DNA of 64,000 bases. Origin: Pseudoalteromonas phenolica (GTDB taxonomy: Bacteria > Pseudomonadota > Gammaproteobacteria > Enterobacterales > Alteromonadaceae). Both the position numbers and the translations under genes were made by a program. The notes beneath the pieces were generated by a model. The model ran no database searches. It was given only the letters and a program-made list of their open reading frames with translations, and was not told the origin of the DNA. Within the stretch, counting starts at the first letter, position 1; every line of letters begins with the position of its first letter. Below, in pieces: positions 35,007 to 44,371 of the stretch. Location of the stretch: NCBI RefSeq assembly GCF_001444405.1, contig NZ_CP013187.1, forward strand, positions 3,410,001 to 3,474,000, written 5' to 3'.

Positions 35007-35726
35007 CTACTTTTCACCGTCTGGCACAAACACATAACCCAAACCCCAAACAGTTTGAATGTATCTAGGATTCGCTGCATCTTCTTCGATCATTCGGCGT
35101 AAACGCGAAACTTGGACGTCAATACTACGCTCAAGGGCACTGTAATCACGGCCACGTGCAAGGTTCATTAATTTGTCACGGCTCAATGGCTCTCTTGGAT
35201 GGCTCACTAAAGCCTTCAATACCGCAAATTCACCACTGGTAAGCGAGATAACTTCATCGCCCTTTTGCATTTCACGGGTCGCCAGGTTCAGTTTAAAAAT
35301 ACCAAACTCTACTTCGTTTTCTTCGGCAGCTGGTGCACCCGGCACTTCTTTGGCACGACGACGTAAAATTGCCTTAATACGCGCTAATAACTCTCTTGGG
35401 TTAAATGGTTTCGGGATGTAATCATCAGCCCCTAACTCTAACCCTATGATACGGTCAACTTCATCACCCTTAGCTGTTAGCATGACGATTGGGATTTCGT
35501 TTTCCTTTTGACGCAGGCGGCGGCAAATAGACAGACCGTCTTCGCCAGGAAGCATTAAATCTAACACCATTAAATGGAAGTTTTCGCGCTCCAGTAAGCG
35601 GTCCATTTGCTCACTGTTAGCCGCAGCACGAACAATAAAACCTTGCTCGACGAGATAGCGCTCTAACAAACTGCGTAAACGCATATCATCGTCGACAACT
35701 AATACCTTGGTAGTTTCATTTCCCAT
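35007..35726 (-). CDS. ompR: Response regulator OmpR
   Basis: This 239-residue regulator has an N-terminal receiver (VLVVDDDMRLRSLLERYL) with the phospho-Asp in MVLDLMLPGEDGL and a C-terminal winged helix. The ATG at 35726 gives exactly the E. coli OmpR length. A TTG 24 nt upstream would add eight residues (MDKKKKSI) that orthologues lack. It is the first gene of ompR-envZ and its promoter must lie in the 182 bp shared divergently with greB. Confidence 0.96.
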   Translation of the reverse strand: MGNETTKVLVVDDDMRLRSLLERYLVEQGFIVRAAANSEQMDRLLERENFHLMVLDLMLPGEDGLSICRRLRQKENEIPIVMLTAKGDEVDRIIGLELGADDYIPKPFNPRELLARIKAILRRRAKEVPGAPAAEENEVEFGIFKLNLATREMQKGDEVISLTSGEFAVLKALVSHPREPLSRDKLMNLARGRDYSALERSIDVQVSRLRRMIEEDAANPRYIQTVWGLGYVFVPDGEK

Positions 35727-35908
35727 GATTGATTTCTTCTTTTTATCCAATATCTTTGCTTAATATAATTGAAAATGTGATTTCTAGACACCATTACTAT
35801 GAAGAGTTTTGTTACCGAACATTACAATTTTTTAATATTTTGCTAGCTCGACACCCAGATGATTTTTTATTACCGTGTCAGGTGAGTAAAGATGACCCTA
35901 ATTAGCGT

Positions 35909-36382
35909 ATGAAAACTAACTTAATTACCCCTGAGGGTTATAACCAACTGCAAAAAGAGCATGACCATCTCTGGTATGAAAAACGCCCTGAAATCACAAA
36001 AATTGTGAATTGGGCAGCCAGCTTAGGTGATCGCTCTGAAAATGCAGATTACACCTTTAATAAGCGCTTATTGCGGCAAATAGACCGCAGGGTACGCTAT
36101 TTAAGAAAACGTTTGCCCGATTTAAAGATTGTTCAATATGATCCCCAACAAGCCGGCAAAGTATACTTTGGTGCTTGGGTTGAAATTGAAAATGAACAAG
36201 AAGAAATAAAACGTTTCAGAATTGTCGGTCCAGATGAAATTTATGACCGAAAAGACTATATTTCTATTGACGCACCAATGGCACGAGCACTATTAGGTAA
36301 GGAAGTCGACGACGAGTTTGTCGTGCGCACACCAGAGGGAGAAAAGCTCTGGTATGTAAATACTATCGAATACCTTAAATAA
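35909..36382 (+). CDS. greB: Transcript cleavage factor GreB
   Basis: This 157-residue factor rescues backtracked RNA polymerase. It has an N-terminal coiled coil whose tip carries SLGDRSENADY (about 39-49; the acidic Asp and Glu reach the polymerase active site) and a C-terminal FKBP-like domain ending WYVNTIEYLK. Sequence is close to E. coli GreB throughout. Divergence from ompR and the downstream tex gene repeat the ompR-greB-tex order of enterobacteria. Confidence 0.96.
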   Translation: MKTNLITPEGYNQLQKEHDHLWYEKRPEITKIVNWAASLGDRSENADYTFNKRLLRQIDRRVRYLRKRLPDLKIVQYDPQQAGKVYFGAWVEIENEQEEIKRFRIVGPDEIYDRKDYISIDAPMARALLGKEVDDEFVVRTPEGEKLWYVNTIEYLK

Positions 36383-36470
36383 GCTTCTTATTCATAGACG
36401 CTATGCTATGATCGCCCACATAAAATACGCTTAGACAGCACGTATACATCTGAATTTATAAGGATTTTGC

Positions 36471-38795
36471 ATGAGCAACATCTCTGCACGTTTGGCACAA
36501 GAGCTAAATGCAAAAGAACAGCAAGTCATTGCTGCCACTGCACTTCTTGATGAGGGTGCCACAGTTCCATTTATTGCTCGTTACCGTAAAGAAGTAACTG
36601 GCGGCTTAGACGACACACAATTACGTCTTCTAGAGCAACGACTTGGTTATTTAAGAGAACTAGAAGATAGAAGACGCTTCATTCTTGATACTATTTCAGA
36701 GCAAGGAAAATTAAGTGACGCCCTTGCTGGCGATATCAACAGCGCGCAGAGTAAAACCGAGTTAGAAGATTTATATCTACCCTATAAGCCTAAGCGCCGT
36801 ACGAAAGGTCAAATCGCCATTGAAGCGGGCTTAGAACCACTTGCAGATGCTCTTTATAGCGATGCTGGTTTAGACCCTGAAAGCGAAGCTGCTCAGTTTG
36901 TTAATACCGAAAAAGGTATTGATGATGTAAAAGCAGCACTAGATGGCGCTAAATTTATTTTAATTGAACGTTTCGCCGAAGATGCTAAATTACTAGCAAA
37001 ACTTAGAAAACAAATTGACACACAAGGTGTGATCGAAGCTCTCGTGATTAAAGGTCAGGAAGATGCTGGCGCTAAATACCGCGACTACTTTGAGCATTCT
37101 GAGAAGCTAACGAAAGTGCCTTCACATCGTGCATTAGCTATGCTGCGCGCCCGCAACGAAGGCATATTACAATTAACCATAAACCCTGAGCCGAGCAGTG
37201 AAAACCCAGCGCAGTATTGTGCACAAATCATCGCAGATCATTATCAGTTAAATGTAAGTTCAGCAACAGCAAGTGCTTGGTTAATGTCAGTGGTACAATG
37301 GGCTTGGAAAGTAAAACTATCTCTGCACCTAGAAAATGAATTTTTAGGGACCATGCGTGAAAAAGCAGAGACACAAGCCATTGATGTATTTGCCAAGAAC
37401 TTAAAAGATCTATTGATGGCAGCACCTGCTGGCCCTCGCGTGACTATGGGTATTGATCCTGGCTTGCGTACGGGCTGTAAAGTGGCTGTGGTTGATGCAA
37501 CAGGTAAGCTCTTAACGACAAATACTATTTTCCCACATGCACCACAAAATCATTGGGACAAGTCTGTACGCACCTTAGAACAATTATGTCGACAGCATAA
37601 AGTTGAGTTAATTGCCATAGGCAACGGGACAGCTTCTAGAGAAACAGACAAACTTGCAGCTGAACTACTGGCTAACAACAAAGAGCTCAACATGAGCAAA
37701 ATCATGGTCAGTGAAGCCGGAGCATCGGTTTATTCTGCCTCTGAGTTTGCCGCGAATGAATTCCCAAATTTAGATGTGTCGTTACGTGGTGCAGTTTCAA
37801 TTGCTCGCCGATTACAAGACCCGCTTGCAGAGCTGGTAAAAATTGAGCCTAAATCAATTGGTGTGGGCCAATACCAACACGATGTTTCTCAAAGTCAGCT
37901 AGGTCAGTCACTGATCTCTGTGGTTGAAGACTGTGTAAACTCGGTGGGTGTTGATGTAAATACCGCGTCAGTGCCATTGCTTACACGCGTTTCGGGTTTA
38001 AACAAAACGCTGGCAAGCAATATTGTGCAGTTCAGAGATGAAAACGGTTCTTTCAATAACCGCACGCAATTGAAAAAGGTCGCGCGCTTAGGGCCAAAAG
38101 CCTTCGAACAAGCAGCCGGTTTCTTACGTATCGTGAATGGTGCTGATCCACTTGATAGCTCAGCGGTTCACCCTGAAGCGTACCCTGTGGTTAAACAGAT
38201 CTGTACTGAAAAAAATATCGAAGTGAGCGACCTGATCGGTAATAGCGAAGTTTTAAAACAGCTCGAGCCTGCTCAATTCACGAATGACAAATTCGGTTTA
38301 CCAACGGTTACCGACATCATTGCTGAACTAGACAAGCCGGGCCGTGACCCTCGCCCTGAATTTAAAACGGCGGTCTTCAAAGCCGGTGTCGAAACCATTC
38401 AAGACCTTAAAGTCGGCATGATTCTAGAAGGCGTGGTGTCGAATGTGGCTAACTTTGGCGCCTTTGTTGATGTCGGCGTACACCAAGATGGTCTTGTTCA
38501 TATTTCTGCGATCACTAATAAATTTATTTCAGATCCGCGCGAAGTCGTAAAAGCGGGCGATATCGTAAAAGTGAAAGTGTTGGAGGTCGATGTGGCTAGA
38601 AAGCGCATTAGTTTTACTATGCGCCTAGATGATGAAGTACAACAAGCAGCGCCACAAGGTAAGTCTACTTCAAGCAAACCTTCGCAAAGTAAATCAACTA
38701 ACAAGCAAACTAAAGGACAGCGCCCTAAAAAAGAGGCTGGTAATGCTGCAATGGGTAATGCCTTTGCAGAAGCTTTTGCTAAACTGAAAAAATAA
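36471..38795 (+). CDS. tex: Tex-like RNA-binding transcription accessory protein
   Basis: This 774-residue cytoplasmic protein has the Tex layout: an N-terminal helical region (FIARYRKEVTGGLDD, about 35-49), a YqgF/RNase H-like domain (about 325-450; GIDPGLRTGCKVAVV), helix-hairpin-helix repeats (about 490-570) and a C-terminal S1 RNA-binding domain (about 645-715; GMILEGVVSNVANFGAFVDVG). The tail is basic and low-complexity. Tex homologues bind nucleic acid and affect transcription of some virulence genes; the mechanism is not settled. Confidence 0.94.
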   Translation: MSNISARLAQELNAKEQQVIAATALLDEGATVPFIARYRKEVTGGLDDTQLRLLEQRLGYLRELEDRRRFILDTISEQGKLSDALAGDINSAQSKTELEDLYLPYKPKRRTKGQIAIEAGLEPLADALYSDAGLDPESEAAQFVNTEKGIDDVKAALDGAKFILIERFAEDAKLLAKLRKQIDTQGVIEALVIKGQEDAGAKYRDYFEHSEKLTKVPSHRALAMLRARNEGILQLTINPEPSSENPAQYCAQIIADHYQLNVSSATASAWLMSVVQWAWKVKLSLHLENEFLGTMREKAETQAIDVFAKNLKDLLMAAPAGPRVTMGIDPGLRTGCKVAVVDATGKLLTTNTIFPHAPQNHWDKSVRTLEQLCRQHKVELIAIGNGTASRETDKLAAELLANNKELNMSKIMVSEAGASVYSASEFAANEFPNLDVSLRGAVSIARRLQDPLAELVKIEPKSIGVGQYQHDVSQSQLGQSLISVVEDCVNSVGVDVNTASVPLLTRVSGLNKTLASNIVQFRDENGSFNNRTQLKKVARLGPKAFEQAAGFLRIVNGADPLDSSAVHPEAYPVVKQICTEKNIEVSDLIGNSEVLKQLEPAQFTNDKFGLPTVTDIIAELDKPGRDPRPEFKTAVFKAGVETIQDLKVGMILEGVVSNVANFGAFVDVGVHQDGLVHISAITNKFISDPREVVKAGDIVKVKVLEVDVARKRISFTMRLDDEVQQAAPQGKSTSSKPSQSKSTNKQTKGQRPKKEAGNAAMGNAFAEAFAKLKK

Positions 38796-38842
38796 TATCA
38801 GTACCAGTCATACTTAATCAAAATGGTTGGTATTGAACCAAT

Positions 38843-38870
38843 AAAAAAGCCGCTTTATGCGGCTTTTTTA
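38843..38870. terminator. Bidirectional terminator after tex
   Basis: GCCGC/GCGGC with A6 and T6 flanks and a TTTAT loop separates convergent tex and the metalloprotease-like gene. Confidence 0.92.
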
Positions 38871-38883
38871 ATTTCTAAATATA

Positions 38884-39789
38884 TTAAACTGACACGGATA
38901 AATTGCTATTGGTATTAGGCACAGCAACGTGCTGATAAAAATCACTGATCCGCAATGCTCTAGCCTGAATTTCAGGATCAGGCTCTATAGGTAAAGCAAC
39001 CGAATAAGGGTCAGCTTCGCTTTGTAATGAGGCACGCTCTAACGTTTGTATTTCATTGTCGGAGTTTTCTTCTTCACTTAATCTTCGTGTTTCGTATGTG
39101 CCGACTGATCCACTTTCAGACTCAGCTTCCTCGTCGCCACTTATAACTTGCTGAGCTAAATCGGCTTGCGCAGACGCCATTTTTTGAGTTGCATCAGCAG
39201 CTATGGCTCTGTCAGCACCTGACGGTTCTGCCGGTGCTAGCGCCGCAGCACGCACTGTCTGCATTTTATCTATGGTTGCTTTAGGATCGTTGGGTACCTC
39301 AGCAACATCAATCATTACCTGACCTCCAACGGCATAGTTATTACCGTCGGGTCCTCGTTGGTACTCATACGTTGGAGAGCCAGCATATTGCCCACCAACA
39401 CGAGCATGCGCCTGCTCATGCAAACGCACCTCTCTATCTCGAGCTTTCAGCTCTTCTATTTGCTGCTGCTCAGCCTCTTGATTCTGCTGTTCTTGCTCTG
39501 AAGTTTCTTCTTGAGAGCCACCTTTGCTCTGTTGCTCACGTTGCTCTTCATCTTCAGCAATGACCTTATTTTGCTGTAGCTGCCCAGTACTGTCGTAAGT
39601 GCCGCTGTCATCAGAAAGGTGGGGACGAGACTTGTCACCATCATTTAATGCTTTATTTTCAGTATGGCTGGCATTAGACGGTGCTGGTTTGGGTATTACT
39701 TCGCGCAGCTGATTATCACGCCTAGCCGTTTCAGTGTAGACGTTGGAGGTATTCAAGTTAATCGCCGGCTGCGGCGTTGCAATATTCAT
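38884..39789 (-). CDS. SprA-family putative metalloprotease
   Basis: The 301-residue protein begins with a disordered Gln/Glu-rich region (about 1-120) and then holds the conserved segment VRLHEQAHARVGGQYAG (about 120-136). HEQAH fits an HExxH-type zinc site. A following YEYQRGPDGNNYAVGG stretch is typical of the SprA-related / CJM1_0395 family, annotated as putative metalloproteases without proven activity. No signal peptide is seen. It is encoded 6 nt after a small protein with flagellar-axial-like ends, which suggests a shared job. Confidence 0.75.
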   Translation of the reverse strand: MNIATPQPAINLNTSNVYTETARRDNQLREVIPKPAPSNASHTENKALNDGDKSRPHLSDDSGTYDSTGQLQQNKVIAEDEEQREQQSKGGSQEETSEQEQQNQEAEQQQIEELKARDREVRLHEQAHARVGGQYAGSPTYEYQRGPDGNNYAVGGQVMIDVAEVPNDPKATIDKMQTVRAAALAPAEPSGADRAIAADATQKMASAQADLAQQVISGDEEAESESGSVGTYETRRLSEEENSDNEIQTLERASLQSEADPYSVALPIEPDPEIQARALRISDFYQHVAVPNTNSNLSVSV

Positions 39790-39795
39790 AACATT

Positions 39796-40113
39796 TTAAA
39801 CAGATATATCTACCAGAGTGCCTAACACTTCATCGGCGGTACGAATAGACTGAGTATTTGCTTTGGCATTGAACTCTTCAACTTTAAGATTAACCAAAGC
39901 TTCATCAATTTTTGCTGGCTGAGAAACGGGCGCGGTCACTGCTTCGTCGGGACTAGCGGCTTGTAATTGTCGCTGTTGAGCAAGCTGAGACTCATCCTGC
40001 TCAGAGATCGTAGCACGGTTTATCTCTGCAGTAGCACGCTCAATACCTTGACTAGCACGGTTATAACCTTCAATACCGTTATTAAGCACGTCACCTATTG
40101 GCATAACAGACAC
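39796..40113 (-). CDS. Small protein with flagellar axial (FlgE-like) terminal segments
   Basis: This 105-residue protein has a C-terminus, LVNLKVEEFNAKANTQSIRT followed by ADEVLGTLVDI, that resembles the C-terminal D0 helix of hook/rod proteins such as FlgE. Its N-terminal GIEGYNRASQGIERATAEIN also resembles an axial-protein N-terminal helix. The central hook domains are missing and replaced by a short Gln/Ala/Pro linker. I know of similar short proteins in Pseudomonas, without assigned function. It is the first gene of a pair with the metalloprotease-like gene. No flagellar operon is nearby. Confidence 0.65.
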   Translation of the reverse strand: MSVMPIGDVLNNGIEGYNRASQGIERATAEINRATISEQDESQLAQQRQLQAASPDEAVTAPVSQPAKIDEALVNLKVEEFNAKANTQSIRTADEVLGTLVDISV

Positions 40114-40180
40114 CTTTGCAAAAATATAAAATATGTTTAATTATTGCGCAAACATGATGCAAAATAAAGTTTTTAACAGT

Positions 40181-40208
40181 AAAAAGCGGCAATTTTTTGC
40201 CGCTTTTT
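40181..40208 (-). terminator. bioH terminator
   Basis: The 7-bp stem GCGGCAA/TTGCCGC with a TTTT loop and A5/T5 flanks lies just past the bioH stop and just upstream of the next operon. Confidence 0.9.
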
Positions 40209-40209
40209 A

Positions 40210-40947
40210 TTAAAGTACTGATTTTAGGAAATTTAAACTTTCTTCCCTATGCGATATAAAAGGGGCGTGTGACGCTTTAGGTAAGATTTCAACTTCGAAG
40301 TTACTATTTAAAGCCTTCATTTTAGTAACGCTACGCCTAGGAACCAAAGAGTCCAATTTACCAAATAAGCCGTAAACTGGCTGGTTTAGTGTGCCAAAAA
40401 CTTCTCGATAATCATCATTTAAAAGAATGTCGAGCCCTAAGCTCAAAGCTTCTGGGTTGGCCTCTGGCGCATCTAACAACCAAGCTCTTAATTGTTTAAC
40501 ATCTTGCTTGGCATGCTCCGAACCCATAGCTTGTATCGCTAAAAATCGCTCTATGGTCTTTGCACTATTTTCAAGCAATTGTGCCTTGAAGTTTTCTAAT
40601 ACCTCAACCTTGATCCCTAACCAATCATCGGATTCTGCAAAGAACGGCGTTGAGGCAATCAACACCACTTTATTTACCTTTTGTGGATAATACTTTGCAA
40701 TGTGTAACGCAACCAGCCCTCCAAGTGACCAACCTACTAATGTAGTGTTATCAGCAAGTTGTTCAGCAACTTGCTCTGCAACGGAGGCAAGAGAATACGG
40801 TTTTTCAGGCATTGGAGCATGCCCAAAGCCCGGTAAATCCAAACTTTTTACCTGCCCTTCAACTGCAACTTTTAACTCTTTCTCTAATAACTGCCAAACC
40901 TGTCGGTTCATACCCCAACCATGAAGCAACACGATTTCATTTTGCAT
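40210..40947 (-). CDS. bioH: Pimeloyl-ACP methyl ester carboxylesterase BioH
   Basis: This alpha/beta-hydrolase of 245 residues removes the methyl group from pimeloyl-ACP methyl ester in biotin synthesis. The catalytic triad is visible: Ser74 in GWSLGG, Asp199 in GKLDSLVP and His227 in KASHAPFISH. LLHGWGMN (7-14) forms the oxyanion region. I chose ATG 40947; a TTG at 40962 would add five residues before the usual start. Other bio genes are not in the window. It diverges from comF. Confidence 0.92.
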   Translation of the reverse strand: MQNEIVLLHGWGMNRQVWQLLEKELKVAVEGQVKSLDLPGFGHAPMPEKPYSLASVAEQVAEQLADNTTLVGWSLGGLVALHIAKYYPQKVNKVVLIASTPFFAESDDWLGIKVEVLENFKAQLLENSAKTIERFLAIQAMGSEHAKQDVKQLRAWLLDAPEANPEALSLGLDILLNDDYREVFGTLNQPVYGLFGKLDSLVPRRSVTKMKALNSNFEVEILPKASHAPFISHREESLNFLKSVL

Positions 40948-41003
40948 TATTTTTACTCTCAACCAAACTTAGTCGTATGATACTGATACCAAGGATGAAC
41001 ACA

Positions 41004-41708
41004 ATGTCACTATTAAGGTATTTAGCGGATGCTTTATTTCCAAGCCATTGCCATCTGTGCCAAAGCCATCTTTCACATGACAAAGGGATCTGCCAGTTTT
41101 GTCTCTCAGACTTTCCTTTTATATCGCTGGAACAACCAAACTTACTATTCCAACCAGACATAGCTCGTTTATTTAATTTACCACATTGCCATGGATTAAT
41201 GGCATGTGCTTGGTATCAAGGCGATCTAAAACGATGGCTGAGTGAATTTAAGTTCACCAAGCAGAGCCATTATCAAACGGCTATCAATGCTGTTATTGCA
41301 ACTCAACTTGCTCACTTTAAAAGTACATCTACCTTCTCACCCGACATATACATCATTTTACCGCTTCATAAAAACCGCTTTATTTACCGGGGGTTTAACC
41401 AAGTCGCACAGACCTGGTTGAGCCATTTGCCTCACACCAAAGTAAGCACCAATACTTTAATTCGCATCAATGCCACTAAAGCGCAAAGTGATTTAAATCT
41501 TAAACAGCGAAAGCAAAATGTAAAACGTGCATTTGAAGTGAAGCAAAATTTACAAGGAAAGAAAGTGGCGATCATCGATGATGTGATCACCACAGGGTCG
41601 ACTATCAACGCTGCTGCAAAAGCATGTTATACAGCAGGCGCTGAAGAAATATGGGCTTATGCCACAGCATTAACGCCCTTGCACAGCCAAAGTGTGACCA
41701 AAAAATAA
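41004..41708 (+). CDS. comF: ComF/GntX phosphoribosyltransferase-like protein
   Basis: The 234-residue protein (from ATG 41004, with AAGGA 8 nt upstream) has an N-terminal zinc-ribbon-like CHLCQSHL...CQFC (about 14-37) and a C-terminal PRPP-binding motif VAIIDDVITTGSTI (about 188-201). E. coli GntX/YhgH of this family is needed to use DNA as a carbon source; Haemophilus ComF is a competence protein. With type IV pilus genes in the same window, a role in DNA uptake is plausible. Longer upstream starts run into the bioH region and are unlikely. Its 3' end overlaps the convergent peptidase by 39 nt. Confidence 0.88.
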   Translation: MSLLRYLADALFPSHCHLCQSHLSHDKGICQFCLSDFPFISLEQPNLLFQPDIARLFNLPHCHGLMACAWYQGDLKRWLSEFKFTKQSHYQTAINAVIATQLAHFKSTSTFSPDIYIILPLHKNRFIYRGFNQVAQTWLSHLPHTKVSTNTLIRINATKAQSDLNLKQRKQNVKRAFEVKQNLQGKKVAIIDDVITTGSTINAAAKACYTAGAEEIWAYATALTPLHSQSVTKK

Positions 41709-44225
41709 TGTGTTTGTTAGTAAGCGGCTACTGCCTTTCCAGAAACCTCTAAACAAGGGGTTATCGATCATACCAACAACACTGCCTTGGCCATAACGGT
41801 GGCCTATCAATGCTGCCGTGTTTGCAATTTGAGTAACATTCTCTGTCGCAGCATATCCTGCCAATAAAGGTTTTGGCTGATATTGGCTAACCGTTAGAAA
41901 TGGTTTGTCGGGCATCTCAAACAGCTGTGTACTGTTTTTAAATAACGGCAGTAATTCACGCTCATAACCAAAACTGAGTGGGTGTGTTAAATCAAGTTTT
42001 GACGCAAAAATGGCACCCGCAATACGCTGCTTACCTGATAAAACTTCTCTATCGCCATAGCTTAAGCCTGAAGTATCAAACTGCTCTGCCACTTGATTAG
42101 GCGAAATCAATTGTGCGCTCAATAGTTGGTTATCAACTAACCATTTCGCGCCACCTTTGTGGCCCCAGATCACTCCACCTTTACTCACCCATGCAGCAAT
42201 TTTAGTTTTGGCTTTCTCTGACATATGACGATAACTGCCATGGGCTAAGATAATATGTGTGTATTTAGAAAGATCCGTACGGTGCAATCTATCTTGCTCA
42301 ATGAGAGTCGGCGCAATACCTAACTGTGTATCTAAATGATACCAAACTTCGCCCACTTCATACTGACTGCTGCCCGCTCCCCCTAGTAGCAAGACTTTCG
42401 GTGCTTTAATTGGCCTTAACTGACGAGAGCCTAGATCAACGCCTTCGCTGGTTAAGCCACTTTGAATTGCATGAATTTGTACGCCATAGTCAGCTTGTGC
42501 TCGTTGCATGATGGCTACAATGTCAGATTGCTTTTGCACACCTGAAGCAACAACAATACTACCCGCTTTGAATTCTCGATTTCCTAGTGCCGTTTTTGCT
42601 TTAAAACCTTTAAGTGCTACACGTGCATCAACCCCTTGCTGTAAAAGTGCATTTAATAGCTTAGGGGCAGCGCTTGGCTGCCAATCAAATGCATAAGCAT
42701 AACTCTCTTTTACTGCCGGAAAACTTACATCTTCTGACTGCCAAGTTTGCTTAGATACATCTAGCCCCCAGCGGCTAGATACTTGACCAAACTTTAAGTT
42801 GTAAGCATGTGGTAATGTCCAACCAGATACATCATAAAACGTATTGTCTTGAAAGTTTGTTTGCTCAGAAAAAATGGCTTTAATTAAACGGAATTGAGCT
42901 TGTTTCAGTGGAATATACACATCACCCTGCATGAAGCTTTTATCAGAAGCTTTGATGGCTTTATTTAAGCCATACGCTTTAATTTGATGCTGTGACAACA
43001 CAGACATAAACTCATTGAAACGTTGTGGATCTTGACCCTTGGCAACGACATAGCCCATAAACTTCTCTTTATCAGCCAAAGTTTCGGCTTGATGGTAGAA
43101 GTTATTCTTGTAGTCAATTAATTGCTGCTTGTTTGCCATCGCACCAGCAAAAGTAGACAAGCTAGTTGTAACTTGGTTTTTAATGCTTTGTGCAAACGTC
43201 AGCTGACCATTAATGGTCTCTTGGACATGGCCTCGACTACTTGCTTGTTCAAAGAGAATACCCACCGAGCCATTTATATCAGGGTATGTTGAGCCTTTTC
43301 CGTAGTAAAAGTCATCAAAGCTTTCTTGTGTAAAATAAAGCTGATTTTGCGCATCTAAAGCTTGCGCATGAAAATCTGCAAGCGCTGTTGTTAACTGGGT
43401 ATTTTTCTTAGGCGTAAGTGGGTGAGTTCGCGTCGGGATCCCCGGCTGGAAGAAATACGTGCTGTTAGGGCCCATTTCATGAAAGTCTGTTAAGACATGT
43501 GGCTGCCATTTATGAAATGCGGCGATTCGAGCACGTGATTCAGGATGTTGTAATAACAGCCAGTCTCGGTTCAAATCGAACATATAATGGTTTGTTCGGC
43601 CTGAAGGCCATTGCTCAACATGCTCTCTATGCTGCGGATCTGCAGATAAAGTTTGCCCTCGATTACTATTTGCCCATTGAGCGAAACGAGCCAAACCATC
43701 AGGGTTTAAGGCTGGGTCTAGTAACACCACAGAGTTATTTAGCAGTTTCTCTACTGCTTCTCCTTGTGCTGCGGCTAAATAATAAGCAACTAATAAAGCA
43801 GCATTACTGCCAGATGATTCGTTGCCATGCACGCTGTACCCCATCCAAATGAAAGCAGGTAAATTTTTCGCTGGCTGCTTTTTAAATATTTGTGCGCGAT
43901 GCTGCTCACGAAGTTGATCTAACTGGGCAATATTCTCTGGTTGACTAAACTTAAGTAGCAGTAGCGGTCTCTGTTCATGACTAAAACCTATGGTTTCAAT
44001 ACTCACTCTAGGGCTTTTTTCAGCTAACACCCGCATATACTGAACCAATTGGTCATGACGCACATGCCACTGGCCGACTTGATAACCTAATACCTCTTCA
44101 GGCTTTGGAATAGTAGGATCAAACTGGACATTCTGTTGGAAGTAATAGGAAACCGGTTTTGCTATTACACTACTTGAGAATAAGTAAGTGCAGCAAAACA
44201 ATGTGAGTGCGAGGAGCGTGCGCAT
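41670..44225 (-). CDS. Secreted M14 zinc carboxypeptidase family protein
   Basis: The 851-residue protein has a signal peptide (1-22, cleavage near VIA-KP) and an N-terminal M14 peptidase domain (about 40-370). Zinc ligands are in YSVHGNESSGS (His and Glu of HxxE, about 131-135) and DFHEMGPNS (about 240-248). The catalytic Glu is likely in ILFEQASSRG. The C-terminal ~450 residues look like the glutamine-amidotransferase-like beta/alpha domain (HIILAHGSYRHM) seen with this subfamily. It probably acts in the periplasm or outside. Specificity is unknown. Confidence 0.88.
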   Translation of the reverse strand: MRTLLALTLFCCTYLFSSSVIAKPVSYYFQQNVQFDPTIPKPEEVLGYQVGQWHVRHDQLVQYMRVLAEKSPRVSIETIGFSHEQRPLLLLKFSQPENIAQLDQLREQHRAQIFKKQPAKNLPAFIWMGYSVHGNESSGSNAALLVAYYLAAAQGEAVEKLLNNSVVLLDPALNPDGLARFAQWANSNRGQTLSADPQHREHVEQWPSGRTNHYMFDLNRDWLLLQHPESRARIAAFHKWQPHVLTDFHEMGPNSTYFFQPGIPTRTHPLTPKKNTQLTTALADFHAQALDAQNQLYFTQESFDDFYYGKGSTYPDINGSVGILFEQASSRGHVQETINGQLTFAQSIKNQVTTSLSTFAGAMANKQQLIDYKNNFYHQAETLADKEKFMGYVVAKGQDPQRFNEFMSVLSQHQIKAYGLNKAIKASDKSFMQGDVYIPLKQAQFRLIKAIFSEQTNFQDNTFYDVSGWTLPHAYNLKFGQVSSRWGLDVSKQTWQSEDVSFPAVKESYAYAFDWQPSAAPKLLNALLQQGVDARVALKGFKAKTALGNREFKAGSIVVASGVQKQSDIVAIMQRAQADYGVQIHAIQSGLTSEGVDLGSRQLRPIKAPKVLLLGGAGSSQYEVGEVWYHLDTQLGIAPTLIEQDRLHRTDLSKYTHIILAHGSYRHMSEKAKTKIAAWVSKGGVIWGHKGGAKWLVDNQLLSAQLISPNQVAEQFDTSGLSYGDREVLSGKQRIAGAIFASKLDLTHPLSFGYERELLPLFKNSTQLFEMPDKPFLTVSQYQPKPLLAGYAATENVTQIANTAALIGHRYGQGSVVGMIDNPLFRGFWKGSSRLLTNTLFFGHTLAVQGR

Positions 44226-44337
44226 ACTAAAACCTTTTGCTTAAAATTTTAGCAAATAAGCTAACAAGCAAAATCAGATAAGCCAAATTTTTACGTTCAA
44301 CACTGGCGACAATGCCACCAGCGGAGTATCATAGCCA

Positions 44338-44362
44338 TTAACCGAGTAATTTAGTCAAGTAT
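44338..44362 (+). promoter_or_regulatory. Candidate IscR type 1 site upstream of nfuA
   Basis: The 25 bp from 44338 to 44362 agree at 22 positions with the E. coli type 1 IscR consensus as I know it, including the conserved TAGTC and the final TAT. TTAACC (44338-44343) and TATAGT (44360-44365) with a 16-bp spacer could form a promoter over the site, which would put transcription at or next to the nfuA start codon. Confidence 0.6.
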
Positions 44363-44371
44363 AGTTCGATT

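Noticed and set aside
40812..41003. Longer N-terminus for ComF starting at 40812
   Set aside because: It would overlap bioH antisense, and the added 64 residues are unlike ComF/GntX; ATG 41004 has AAGGA at proper spacing.
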